Positions 25,068 to 32,722 of a DNA stretch of 64,000 nucleotides are shown here, in pieces. The DNA is taken from assembly GCF_002803605.1 (NCBI RefSeq), contig NZ_PHRG01000003.1, positions 248,001 through 312,000 of the forward strand, read 5' to 3'. The stretch's first letter is position 1. Each line of letters opens with the position of its first letter. A model generated the notes under the pieces. It did not search any database, was not told the origin of the DNA, and worked only from the letters and a program-made list of their open reading frames with translations. Origin of the DNA: Acinetobacter pseudolwoffii (GTDB taxonomy: Bacteria; Pseudomonadota; Gammaproteobacteria; Pseudomonadales; Moraxellaceae). The position numbers and the translations under genes were made by a program.

Positions 25068-25087
25068 CACCTTCGGGTGCTTTTTTA
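25066..25087 (+). terminator. intrinsic terminator with TTCG loop
   Basis: AGCACC and GGTGCT arms around a TTCG tetraloop are followed by seven T residues. Confidence 0.8.
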
Positions 25088-25109
25088 TTGCCAAAATTTA
25101 GGGGGATTC

Positions 25110-25391
25110 ATGGAAGACCATGAAAAGAATCTGCTTTTACTGATTGTAATAGGGGCGAGTATTGGTTTTGCCAAACTACTTGTTTCAGATGAAAAACTGA
25201 CATGGCGCTTGACGATTGGCAGAACGATTTTGGGCGCAGCAACATCAACAATAGCAGGTGCCATCATTCTGCAAATCCCAGATATTAATCCACTAGCCTT
25301 GATTGCAATTGCATCTGCTTTAGGGATTTTAGGAAGCACATTTATTGAAAACTGGCTTAAATCACAATCATCAAAGTGGGGTATTAAATGA
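25110..25391 (+). CDS. holin-like membrane protein
   Basis: ATG 25110 has an AGGGGGA binding site and gives 93 residues. At least two hydrophobic segments are visible (LLLLIVIGASIGFAKLLV and the later AGAIILQIP...LALIAIASALGILG), with a charged C-terminus. It lies before the second membrane protein and the endolysin, so it is probably the holin that sets lysis timing. Family (LydA/holin_3-like) is by recall. Confidence 0.7.
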   Translation: MEDHEKNLLLLIVIGASIGFAKLLVSDEKLTWRLTIGRTILGAATSTIAGAIILQIPDINPLALIAIASALGILGSTFIENWLKSQSSKWGIK

Positions 25392-25651
25392 AACTTATTG
25401 AAGACTGGAAACAGGCTTGGAAACTCAAGTCAGTACAAGTGGGTGCACTAAGCGCCTTTTTTTATGGCCTGATTTTATTTTCAGAGCAGTTTTTAAATAT
25501 CTGGAATGTAATTCCCCAGGAGCTGAAAAACAAGATTCCTGAGAATATTGCTGAATGGATCGGCATGCTTGTCGGTGTGGCTATGGTACTTGCTCGACTT
25601 AAAAAGCAACCTGAATTGCATGGTGATAACAATGAATCTAGCCCAAATTAA
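25388..25651 (+). CDS. second small membrane lysis protein
   Basis: This 87-residue protein starts by ATGA overlap with the holin. It has two hydrophobic segments (about 17-35 and 57-72, GMLVGVAMVLARL) and a basic amphipathic N-terminus. It corresponds to the DUF7940-type proteins that sit between holin and endolysin in Acinetobacter phages. It may be an antiholin or the true holin. Confidence 0.65.
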   Translation: MKLIEDWKQAWKLKSVQVGALSAFFYGLILFSEQFLNIWNVIPQELKNKIPENIAEWIGMLVGVAMVLARLKKQPELHGDNNESSPN

Positions 25652-26216
25652 AAAACTCCAAAGGTCAGTAGGCGTGCATGATGACGGTATTATCGGGCGT
25701 GGCACCTTGACTGCGGTATTCAAAAAATTAGGTGCCAGTCAAGCGCGTGCTGAAGAACTCGGTCTTGCTGCCAATGTTCATTTCCGCACGTATGGCATCC
25801 TGGATAATTCACTTCGTTTTATTCACTTCCTTTCACAACTGGCGCACGAATCTGGCAACTTTCGTTATATGGAAGAAATCGCATCTGGTGCAGCTTATGA
25901 GGGCCGAAAGGATTTAGGCAATACGCAGCCAGGGGATGGGAAACGGTTTAAAGGTCGTGGGCCAATTCAACTTACCGGCCGCGCAAACTATCGCAAGTAT
26001 GGTCAGCAGCTCGGCATCGACTTTGAAAACAATCCTGAAGTTGTGGCCATTCCAAGCATCGGTCTTATGGTGGCCTGCAAGTTCTGGTCTGATAACGGCT
26101 TGAATGCCTTGGCTGATAAAGACGATGTGTTGACCATTACACGCCGGATCAATGGTGGCACCAATGGCCTTGCAGATCGTAAGGCCCATCTCATGAAGTT
26201 GCGCCAATGGGTGTGA
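25632..26216 (+). CDS. endolysin, GH19 chitinase-like
   Basis: ATG 25632 with a GGTGAT site overlaps the end of the previous gene; 194 residues. Residues 1-35 look like a peptidoglycan-binding motif (IKKLQRSVGVHDDGIIGRGTLTAVF). The GH19 core follows, with the catalytic Glu73 in AHESGNF, a second Glu near 81 and the conserved GRGPIQLTGRANY at about 108-120. It cuts cell-wall glycan at the end of infection. No signal peptide is seen, so it depends on the holin. Confidence 0.9.
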   Translation: MNLAQIKKLQRSVGVHDDGIIGRGTLTAVFKKLGASQARAEELGLAANVHFRTYGILDNSLRFIHFLSQLAHESGNFRYMEEIASGAAYEGRKDLGNTQPGDGKRFKGRGPIQLTGRANYRKYGQQLGIDFENNPEVVAIPSIGLMVACKFWSDNGLNALADKDDVLTITRRINGGTNGLADRKAHLMKLRQWV

Positions 26217-26308
26217 AAATCATTTTGCTGTGCCTCCTCTTATCAGGTTGCACAGCTCATTCGATTACGACGAATGTGAATGTGGGGGTATGTGTTGGGG
26301 TGGTTTAA
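26207..26308 (+). CDS. 33-residue lipoprotein after the endolysin
   Basis: It overlaps the endolysin 3' end in another frame. ATG 26207 (or GTG 26213) gives MGVKIILLCLLLSGC followed by a short tail. The lipobox LLSGC places Cys15 as the lipidated residue, leaving a mature peptide of only about 19 residues. Position and size suggest an outer-membrane spanin-like (Rz1-type) protein, but no inner-membrane partner is visible. It would easily be missed by gene callers. Confidence 0.55.
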   Translation: MGVKIILLCLLLSGCTAHSITTNVNVGVCVGVV

Positions 26309-26314
26309 GTTGAG

Positions 26315-26761
26315 TTATGATAGCCCCATATTATTAAAATATGGTCCAAAAGTAGCTAAAAGAATAGGGCCATATTCCTTTGAAAAATTAACAACCCTTT
26401 CAGTAATAGATGTAAATTGATCTATTTTAGAAAGTGCACTTTCTTCTAGTATCTCTACACGCTTCTCAGCCGGACTAGTATCTAATTTCTCAAATAAATT
26501 TCGTAATTCATTTAAATCAACATTTTTTGGTATGCCAAAATAATCATAAGGGCTGTACTGGCTTACCCGAATAGCTTCTTTTTTCGCATTTTGTATATGA
26601 TTATGAGCTATTTCGCCCTCAAAAACTTCATCAATATCAATGCCAACATCCACATTGTTCATCCTATTTCCATATATTTGCCCATCAATTAACCCCCTGG
26701 TTTGTATCCCAGTGCCACAATTTAGGAGGGTGTTTCCATAAATTTTTGGTCCTTTACTCAT
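26315..26761 (-). CDS. beta-helix-like hypothetical protein, leftward cargo
   Basis: Minus-strand gene of 148 residues with a TAGGTGGT binding site. The first 65 residues hold about three right-handed beta-helix-like turns (KIYGNTLLNCGTGIQ, QIYGNRMNNVDVGIDI, EIAHNHIQNAKKEAIRV). The rest is helical with FSKEYGPILLATFGPYF at the C-terminus. It faces opposite to the lysis genes and lies 15 bases from an AT repeat, so it has its own promoter region. A lysogen-expressed cargo function is likely but unknown. Confidence 0.6.
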   Translation of the reverse strand: MSKGPKIYGNTLLNCGTGIQTRGLIDGQIYGNRMNNVDVGIDIDEVFEGEIAHNHIQNAKKEAIRVSQYSPYDYFGIPKNVDLNELRNLFEKLDTSPAEKRVEILEESALSKIDQFTSITERVVNFSKEYGPILLATFGPYFNNMGLS

Positions 26762-26776
26762 TTCGCTACCACCTAA

Positions 26777-26794
26777 ATATATATATATATATAT
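26777..26794. repeat. (AT)9 dinucleotide repeat
   Basis: This is a run of nine AT units, 15 bases upstream of the start of the leftward gene at 26761. Copy number changes here would alter spacing between its promoter and binding site. Confidence 0.7.
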
Positions 26795-26965
26795 CTTAAA
26801 TAATAAGTAATTATGTTAAGCCTAAAAGTATTACTCATCTTATTATTTAAAGACATTATTTCCACCTTTTAAGCCCAAACCCCACCCAGACTCCCTCCTA
26901 AAAATCTCCCCATTCTTAATCGTGTGCTCTATGTAAAAGTAGGTCCATGTTCTCATGTAAATTCC

Positions 26966-27181
26966 TCAATAATAAAAATAGGGATCCTGATTGTTCTTAG
27001 CCACCTTATTGCATTCTTTACATTTAATACTCTCAATAGAGTAGAGCCCACGAGTCTGCTTACCCTCGGCAGAAGCAATAATAGAAAAGTGTTGAGTGTC
27101 GTTAAAACTATAGTCATCCCATGCTCTACATACAGAGCACTTAATAATTTTTCTATCACAGTAAATGTGTGGTTGTTCCAT
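26966..27181 (-). CDS. small zinc-ribbon protein, leftward cargo
   Basis: Minus-strand gene of 71 residues with a strong AGGGGAA binding site before its ATG. Two CxxC pairs (CSVC and CKEC, about 35 residues apart) would bind zinc. The opposite-strand frame over the same bases has no such features and is a shadow. It probably marks the last prophage gene before the right attachment region. Function unknown. Confidence 0.6.
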   Translation of the reverse strand: MEQPHIYCDRKIIKCSVCRAWDDYSFNDTQHFSIIASAEGKQTRGLYSIESIKCKECNKVAKNNQDPYFYY

Positions 27182-27359
27182 TATATTTCCCCTCTATCTC
27201 AATCAAAATAGATGATATAATCTACTTACACAAGGATTCAAAGACTTGTGGATAAAGTCACGTTTAGACCAAGATTATCCCATATTAAAATAACCTATTG
27301 TTTTTGCTATAAAGATACTACGTTGACATCGTAGAGCTCTCGAATACATTTTGTTCCTT

Positions 27360-27387
27360 AAGCCAACGTTACGCCGTTGGCTTTTTT
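27360..27387 (+). terminator. intrinsic terminator near the prophage right end
   Basis: AAGCCAAC and GTTGGCTT arms around an 8-base loop are followed by a T run. It probably belongs to the host gene next to which the prophage integrated. Confidence 0.7.
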
Positions 27388-27482
27388 GTGTGCTGTATTT
27401 AAATACAACTGGTTTTTTAAAGCGTGCCTGATATTGATTAAAATGTCATAATTGCAAGTATATTCAACTTTTTTAAATGTTG

Positions 27483-27520
27483 TTTTGCAATGATTTTGCA
27501 ATAGTTTTGCAAGGCAAAAT
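27483..27520. repeat. three phased TTTTGCAA repeats plus inverted copy
   Basis: Perfect TTTTGCAA copies start at 27483, 27494 and 27505, exactly 11 bases apart. The last one forms an inverted repeat with GCAAAA (TTTTGC-AAG-GCAAAA). They lie about 45-80 bases before the gene at 27563, so they may be an operator or a DNA-bending site. Confidence 0.65.
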
Positions 27521-27562
27521 TTTTATTATTGTAATTCAATATTTTATCTACGGAAATTTTCA

Positions 27563-28054
27563 ATGCTTGATATTTATTTAACAGATGTTCAAAGAAAGGT
27601 GCAATTCAAGGATTATCCAGGTGAGCATCCTGTTAAATTTATTCTGAATTTTAAAAAGATTTTTCCGAGTGTCATGGAACTTCTTTTACCTGTGCTTCCG
27701 GATAATGAAAATCTGGAAGAAATGTCTTGGGAATCGACCAGCGATGATTTTGAGACTTTCCAGATGTTTTTAACCGGATGGGGCATTATTGAACTGCGTT
27801 TAAAAGCGATTACCCAGTTTAAAGATAAAGCATTTGCGGATCGTCTGGTTAAACAAGCCCAACAAAAACGCAAAGACTATCAAAAGCAGCAGGCTAAACT
27901 GACTACAGTTGAACTAGACTATCTGTTTATGCATGAGATGCATGCTCTGATTGATGCAGAACTGGTGGAACTCGGTGAGAAATTCTATTTACCGACTTTA
28001 CGTGAGCTGTGGAAGACTAAAGTATCTGCTCAGATGTTGAACGCGAAGTTTTAA
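27563..28054 (+). CDS. conserved hypothetical chromosomal protein
   Basis: This is a 163-residue soluble protein, mostly helical, with a long charged helix about residues 90-125 (AFADRLVKQAQQKRKDYQKQ). There is no signal peptide or membrane segment and no family is recognised. It is the first chromosomal-type gene after the prophage, preceded by phased TTTTGCAA repeats that may regulate it, and followed by a strong terminator. Confidence 0.6.
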   Translation: MLDIYLTDVQRKVQFKDYPGEHPVKFILNFKKIFPSVMELLLPVLPDNENLEEMSWESTSDDFETFQMFLTGWGIIELRLKAITQFKDKAFADRLVKQAQQKRKDYQKQQAKLTTVELDYLFMHEMHALIDAELVELGEKFYLPTLRELWKTKVSAQMLNAKF

Positions 28055-28076
28055 ACTGGGTTTTTAGCTTTTATTT

Positions 28077-28114
28077 ATAAAATTAATCCTCCAATTTTGG
28101 GGGATTAATTTTAT
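28077..28114. terminator. strong intrinsic terminator
   Basis: A 16-base-pair stem (one GU pair) starts ATAAAATTAATCC and closes a 6-base AATTTT loop. A-rich and T-rich flanks allow function on both strands. Confidence 0.7.
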
Positions 28115-28484
28115 CTGCAATATGAGATTTATTTCATGATGTGCTATCTCTTAAAATAGCCTAAGCAATATTGAGTGTGGTCATTGAATGTCTTTATTCT
28201 TATAATTTTACTCAGTAAGAGCGCATGTTGAACCATTGTTTAGCGTCGGGCTCTATCATAGGGCAGCAGTTTTAACGAATGTTCAAAAAATAGATGAAAA
28301 TGATCATTTTTAGCTAAAAAATATATAAAAATATCAATTAAATAGCCTAGTAATTCAGCCCATTATTTTTTAAGGTATAAAAGCTTTATCTCAAGATGAG
28401 CAAAAGCTTCATTGATTAGCTATCCTTCATAAAAATAACTGAAGGTTCAAATTTTCCCGAAGATATATCCCAGGATTTTCAAAA
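28115..28484. other. gene-free AT-rich stretch
   Basis: No coding frame is supported here. It holds one full copy of TAGCCTAAGCAA (28157-28168) and a partial copy (28343-28350). The last 50 bases should hold the promoter of the nitroreductase-like gene. Confidence 0.5.
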
Positions 28485-29087
28485 ATGTCGAATCAGTTTT
28501 TAGATTTAATTACTAAACGCCGTACTATTTATGCTATTGCCAAGAATGTTGAACAATCTCCTGAACAATTGACTGATTTGATTCAGACTGCAATTAAGCA
28601 AAGTCCATCTTCTTTCAATTCTCAGTCTTCACGCGCCGTCATTTTATTCAATTCAGAACATGAAAAGTTTTGGGGCTTCGTCGCAGATAAATTAAAAAGC
28701 TATGCCAAAGATGAAGAAAGCGCTGCAAAAACCACAGCAAAAATGGCCAGTTTTGCGGCAGGGGTAGGTACGGTATTATTCTTTGAAGATCAAACAGTGG
28801 TACAAGCGTTGCAGGAGCAATTCCCGTCTTATGCGGATAACTTCCCTGTCTGGGCAGAGCATTCTACTGCGATTGCGCAATTTGCCACATGGACAGCATT
28901 ACATACTGAAGGCCTAGGTGCATCTTTACAGCATTATAATCCGATCGTAGATGAGCAGGTGCATGCTGAGTGGGACATTCCAGCCAACTGGAAGCTTCGC
29001 GCACAGCTGGTCTTTGGTTCAATCGAAGGCGAAACACATGCCAAAGATTATCTTGCGGACGAAGAGCGTTTTAAAATTTTCAAATAA
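28485..29087 (+). CDS. nitroreductase family protein
   Basis: The 200-residue protein has the FMN-dependent nitroreductase pattern (PF00881). The N-terminal RRTIYAIAKNVEQ supplies the flavin-phosphate contact. The next motifs are QSPSSFNSQSSRAVIL near residue 40 and a C-terminal GLGASLQHYNP around 145. This layout matches the HBN1/Frm2-type group, linked in yeast to fatty-acid response and redox stress. The AGGA binding site fits the ATG. It stands alone between terminators. Confidence 0.85.
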   Translation: MSNQFLDLITKRRTIYAIAKNVEQSPEQLTDLIQTAIKQSPSSFNSQSSRAVILFNSEHEKFWGFVADKLKSYAKDEESAAKTTAKMASFAAGVGTVLFFEDQTVVQALQEQFPSYADNFPVWAEHSTAIAQFATWTALHTEGLGASLQHYNPIVDEQVHAEWDIPANWKLRAQLVFGSIEGETHAKDYLADEERFKIFK

Positions 29088-29098
29088 GCCTGAAATTC

Positions 29099-29136
29099 AT
29101 ATCTGCGCTTAAACAATTTTAAGCGCAGATATTTTA
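29099..29136. terminator. perfect bidirectional terminator
   Basis: Perfect 15-base arms (ATATCTGCGCTTAAA and its complement) close a 4-base loop, with a T run after. Confidence 0.8.
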
Positions 29137-29216
29137 ACATCTCGACGAAATCCTCATCAGCATTGCTAAAATTCAGTTAAAATAGCGTGCTAATGCAAAT
29201 AAATGAGTAATATCGA

Positions 29217-29579
29217 ATGTCGAAAAACACGCAAAATCTATCACCTTTACAAGAACTGATCGCAGAGCAAAAGTTACTTTGTGAAGAAGTAGGCTCAGCT
29301 TATGTTGAAGTCACGGGTGATGATGTTGTTGCTGTGGCCGTACATACCTTAAAGCAGGATCCGATAGTTGGTATTCGTAAAAAGCCTGAGACAGCGGAAA
29401 ATATCAGCTGGTATATTTATGGCGGAGAACCTTCAAGTGAAGATACTTTTGAAACGATGACCGTACGTGAATTACAGGACATCGCACCAGAAGTATTACC
29501 ATATCTTGCTCTGGAAACAGGTTTTCGTTTCATGATTGATGCCGATGATTATGAAGATGTCTGGAAAGAAGAAATCTAA
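29217..29579 (+). CDS. Imm33-like (DUF2185-like) protein
   Basis: This is a 120-residue acidic soluble protein. WYIYGGEPSSEDTFETM in the middle and the C-terminal YLALETGFRFMIDADDYEDVW match, by recall, the end of the Imm33-type immunity fold. Such proteins protect against toxins or occur as orphan genes. The next gene begins directly after its stop and encodes a secreted protein, so they are one operon. No toxin gene is next to it. The family call is moderate. Confidence 0.55.
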   Translation: MSKNTQNLSPLQELIAEQKLLCEEVGSAYVEVTGDDVVAVAVHTLKQDPIVGIRKKPETAENISWYIYGGEPSSEDTFETMTVRELQDIAPEVLPYLALETGFRFMIDADDYEDVWKEEI

Positions 29580-29948
29580 ATGCTAAAAAAATCATCTTTC
29601 ATTTGTGCAGGATTGTTATTCTTACTGAATAGCATGGTCTTTGCAGAACCACTTTCACAAAGTGCGTATGACCAGTTTATTTCAGAACAGACTAAAATCG
29701 TCAATGAAACCAAGCACATTTTAGATGAAGATGATCCAAAGGCCGATGCCAAAACCCAACGTCAGGCTTTTTGTAATCGACTGAAAGCCTATCAGGACAT
29801 TCAAAAAGTTTCTGAAGAAAATAACAGCCTGGATATGGCGCCCATGATGGCTATGGTCGCCAAAAGTTTTCTTGATCGACAGGATCAGAGCCTGAGTAAA
29901 TCAGGAATGACCACCACCGTATTCTGTAAAAATAGGGATGTTGAATAG
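29580..29948 (+). CDS. secreted hypothetical protein
   Basis: The ATG follows the previous stop with no gap. The 122-residue product has a signal peptide (KKSSFICAGLLFLLNSMVFA, cut near residue 22). The mature region is helical and acidic with two cysteines (AFCNRLK and VFCKNRD), possibly a disulphide. It is probably periplasmic. No family is recognised. Co-transcription with an Imm33-like gene is notable. Confidence 0.65.
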   Translation: MLKKSSFICAGLLFLLNSMVFAEPLSQSAYDQFISEQTKIVNETKHILDEDDPKADAKTQRQAFCNRLKAYQDIQKVSEENNSLDMAPMMAMVAKSFLDRQDQSLSKSGMTTTVFCKNRDVE

Positions 29949-30829
29949 GGCGAGTGGTACTTCTTCTCATCACGCATTAATGAAAATAAAGAGAATATTA
30001 TTATTTTAATCTTGGCTGGATTTTGACCAAAAAATATCATCTTAAATAAGATGCATCTATCTGTAGGGTTTTTTGTAAAGTTAAACTAAAGTATAAACAT
30101 GATTGTTACTCATTATATCGGGGATATATCCAGGAAATAAGAAAATTGATAACTATAATTTAATAATTAAACTTTAATATTTTTCTAAGCTTTGTCGAGA
30201 GATCTTTTAATACTGCATAATATTGTTGCTTGATCATGTCACACATAAGCATTATAGAAATGACTTCATAACGAATAGCGTGAATTTTGTCTTCATACAT
30301 AAATGAATGGTATTCCAAGCAGGGTAGTGAAGTTATATCTTATATTTATGCTACAAAACTAATCCTGTTGTATTTATAAAATAGCCTAAGTATTTTATAT
30401 ATTTTAGCAGCAGATCTCGCTGTTAATTTATTACATGCTCTAAAACGAAAAAAGGAGTGTATTTACAAATTTCTGTTATACAAAATGATGGGCTAACTTT
30501 GAAAAAGTAGTGGAAGGGTAATCTATTTGTTCTAGTATCATCCTTATTCTGAAATTAAAAATAAAATATGGGTGCGATTTCTCTTAATCCCAAGGCTATT
30601 TTAAAAATGTATTAGCTCGTCTTTATATTGATGGGGCATTTTTCTTTAATTCAAATTAATAATTAAGCTTTGAACACTTTTAATCTGATGATAAATTTAG
30701 CCTAAGCAAAATTGATCAACCTGCTACAAATAGCCTAAGCAGATTTTTATTTTAAAAATTTGGCAATTGATTAATTTTCAATATCAACCCACTATTAACA
30801 TTTAAATCAAGAAATCACGGAATTCTCAA
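29949..30829. other. long AT-rich gene-free stretch
   Basis: About 880 bases without any supported coding frame on either strand. It holds three copies of the TAGCCTAAG motif (30382, 30698, 30731), the last two 33 bases apart and within 150 bases of the hydrolase start. It could hold a small RNA or decayed DNA; nothing further is visible. Confidence 0.5.
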
Positions 30830-31591
30830 ATGATCCTTAACTATCAATTACACCATCATGAAACTTCAACAGTATCTCCAATGATCTTTATTCATGGTTT
30901 ATTTGGTAGTTTGAGTAATTTAGGAGTATTGGCTCGACATTTTTCTGAACAGAGAACCGCGATCCAAATTGATGTGCGTAATCATGGTCTTTCTGGTCAT
31001 AGCTCTGATATTAACTATCAGCTCATGGCAGAAGATGTATTGGAAACTTTATCCAGTTTAAATGTTCATAAGTTTGTCGTTGTTGGACATTCTATGGGTG
31101 GGAAAATTGCTATGAAACTGGCAGATTTAGCTCGTGAACAGACTGAAAAACTCGTCGTGCTTGATATTACACCGATCCAATATCATGAAAGTCATCATGC
31201 TGAAATTTTTAAAGCCTTATTTGCAGTACAGCAAGAAAATGTTGCTTCACGACTGGAAGCAGCAAAAATTATGCGTAAATATCTTCATGAAGAAATGGTG
31301 ATTCAATTTTTATTAAAATCCTTTAATAAAGGGCAGTGGCTGTTTAATGTTCAGGCTTTATTTGATCATTATCCAGATATTATGGCTTGGGAAAAGGTCG
31401 AAAAAATTAATCGGCCAGCCTTATTTCTGCGTGGTGGTGATTCTTTTTATATCTCAAAACCAGAACATTTTGCAGCAATTAATGAACAGTTTTCTCAGGC
31501 AAAAATTGAAGTTATTGAAAATACCGGTCATTGGCTACATGGTGAAAAACCAGATGAAGTCATTAAATACATGCAAGCCTTTGTTAATTAA
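30830..31591 (+). CDS. alpha/beta hydrolase, YbfF esterase-like
   Basis: The 253-residue protein has the full hydrolase set: oxyanion HG at 22-23, nucleophile Ser88 in GHSMGG, and a C-terminal His near 234 in NTGHWLHGEKP. The early RNHGLSGHSSD segment is typical of YbfF-type acyl-CoA/palmitoyl esterases. The substrate cannot be told from sequence. It converges on the tagX-like gene, only 7 bases apart. Confidence 0.85.
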   Translation: MILNYQLHHHETSTVSPMIFIHGLFGSLSNLGVLARHFSEQRTAIQIDVRNHGLSGHSSDINYQLMAEDVLETLSSLNVHKFVVVGHSMGGKIAMKLADLAREQTEKLVVLDITPIQYHESHHAEIFKALFAVQQENVASRLEAAKIMRKYLHEEMVIQFLLKSFNKGQWLFNVQALFDHYPDIMAWEKVEKINRPALFLRGGDSFYISKPEHFAAINEQFSQAKIEVIENTGHWLHGEKPDEVIKYMQAFVN

Positions 31592-31598
31592 GTAATAT

Positions 31599-32555
31599 TT
31601 AAGGCTGTAATGTATGTACCTGTAATTGACCTTCATGGATCAGTTGATGTGCCATCTCAGCAGTTTTCTTTAAACCGGGCATACGATATTCAGTATGTCC
31701 GAAATCTTTAATGGATTTCCAGCGGCCGCCCCAGGTCAAACCTACCGATTCAGCGACCTGACCATATAACTCATAACCGCGCATGGCCCAGGGATCACGT
31801 TCTGTAATGACTACTTTGCCATGCCGTTTAAAGGCAATATCTGCAGCCAATCCAAATTGATGATAACTCTGAAAGCCTTTGGCCTTGGTAATATTACTAT
31901 CTGTTGCCAACGAATTTTGCCGTTCCGGACTCCGATAGCCTTCAAGTAAAACCAGCTCATAATCATGCTGTTCTTTCATGATTTTAAATACCATCAGTAA
32001 ACGTTGCTTAAATCGTGGATTCATCTTATGCCATTTACGGTCTGCTGTACTGATATCTAAATGTGTATACATTGCTGGTCTATAAATATCTTTAAGATTT
32101 GAATTAAAGCTTTGTGCTGAAATAGCCGGATGATCTGGAAAATGCTCTTGTTGAAGAGCTTCTATAATGAGGTGGTCAGCAACTTCAGGCGGAGCCGTCA
32201 ACATTTGCCCATCCAAAAGAGCATAAATTTGTGGATCAACTTTCCTTAAATATTCAGATTCAAATTTTCTGGCAGTTAAGGGCTGGGTAAAAGCGAGTAG
32301 CAAAATACTGCCAAATAATATTAATCCGGTAATCAAAATCCACCACTGCTGCACATACCAATGAGAATGCAGATGTTCAGGCGAGGCTGCCCGATAAAAT
32401 TTACGTGAAAAATGTATTGCTTGAGTCAATTGCTGTTTGCTTTGCGGAATAAATCTGAGAAAAACACCCTGTATCCTTCGTCTAAATTCATAGGACAGCA
32501 GGGCGAACATTACCAAGCTCATTAGGGTGAAGCTACTCAATATGATAAAAATCAT
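31599..32555 (-). CDS. tagX: M15 (VanY-like) peptidase, TagX-like, T6SS-associated
   Basis: The 318-residue protein has two transmembrane segments (about 1-22 and 71-89) and then an M15 peptidase domain (about 180-300). Zinc ligand motifs are His232 to Asp239 in SYHQFGLAADIAF and His287 in FGHTEY. In Acinetobacter, TagX is an L,D-endopeptidase that opens peptidoglycan so the T6SS can assemble. The location at the end of the leftward T6SS operon supports this. A 167-base gap separates it from tssL, so it may have its own promoter. Confidence 0.85.
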   Translation of the reverse strand: MIFIILSSFTLMSLVMFALLSYEFRRRIQGVFLRFIPQSKQQLTQAIHFSRKFYRAASPEHLHSHWYVQQWWILITGLILFGSILLLAFTQPLTARKFESEYLRKVDPQIYALLDGQMLTAPPEVADHLIIEALQQEHFPDHPAISAQSFNSNLKDIYRPAMYTHLDISTADRKWHKMNPRFKQRLLMVFKIMKEQHDYELVLLEGYRSPERQNSLATDSNITKAKGFQSYHQFGLAADIAFKRHGKVVITERDPWAMRGYELYGQVAESVGLTWGGRWKSIKDFGHTEYRMPGLKKTAEMAHQLIHEGQLQVHTLQP

Positions 32556-32722
32556 AAGTGAAATACTTGATCTAGTTCAGATTCCAACCCAGTCTTTTCT
32601 TAAGCGATATAAATTGTACAACGGCGCAATTCTTTGCAAAGATTGCATTCAATTTTTCTGAAGTAAATACTTTTAAGTTTTTATTTTTATGAGCTTTCAT
32701 GGTATTGATCTGAAAAATTTAA

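Larger units (their letters stand above)
27182..27562. other. prophage right-end region
   Basis: No gene is seen here. It holds an inverted pair CTACG-N7-CGTAG (27317-27333), an intrinsic terminator at 27360-27387 and the TTTTGCAA repeats at 27483. The change from phage-type genes to a chromosomal-type gene at 27563 puts the attachment site somewhere in this stretch. No tRNA 3' end was recognised. The left copy is outside the window, so the core cannot be identified. Confidence 0.45.

Noticed and set aside
26924-27211. 95-codon plus-strand frame at the prophage end
   Set aside because: The opposite strand over the same bases has a strong binding site and two CxxC pairs, so this is a shadow.
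27323-27350. TTGACA-16-TACATT promoter
   Set aside because: A terminator starts 10 bases downstream and no gene would be served; likely coincidence or part of the attachment region.
27310-27390. tRNA gene as the integration target
   Set aside because: No cloverleaf or TTCGA-CCA-type 3' end could be found; only an inverted pair and a terminator are visible.
27483-27520. CRISPR-like spacing of TTTTGCAA
   Set aside because: Repeats are 8 bases with 3-base gaps, far too short for CRISPR; treated as a protein-binding or bent-DNA array.
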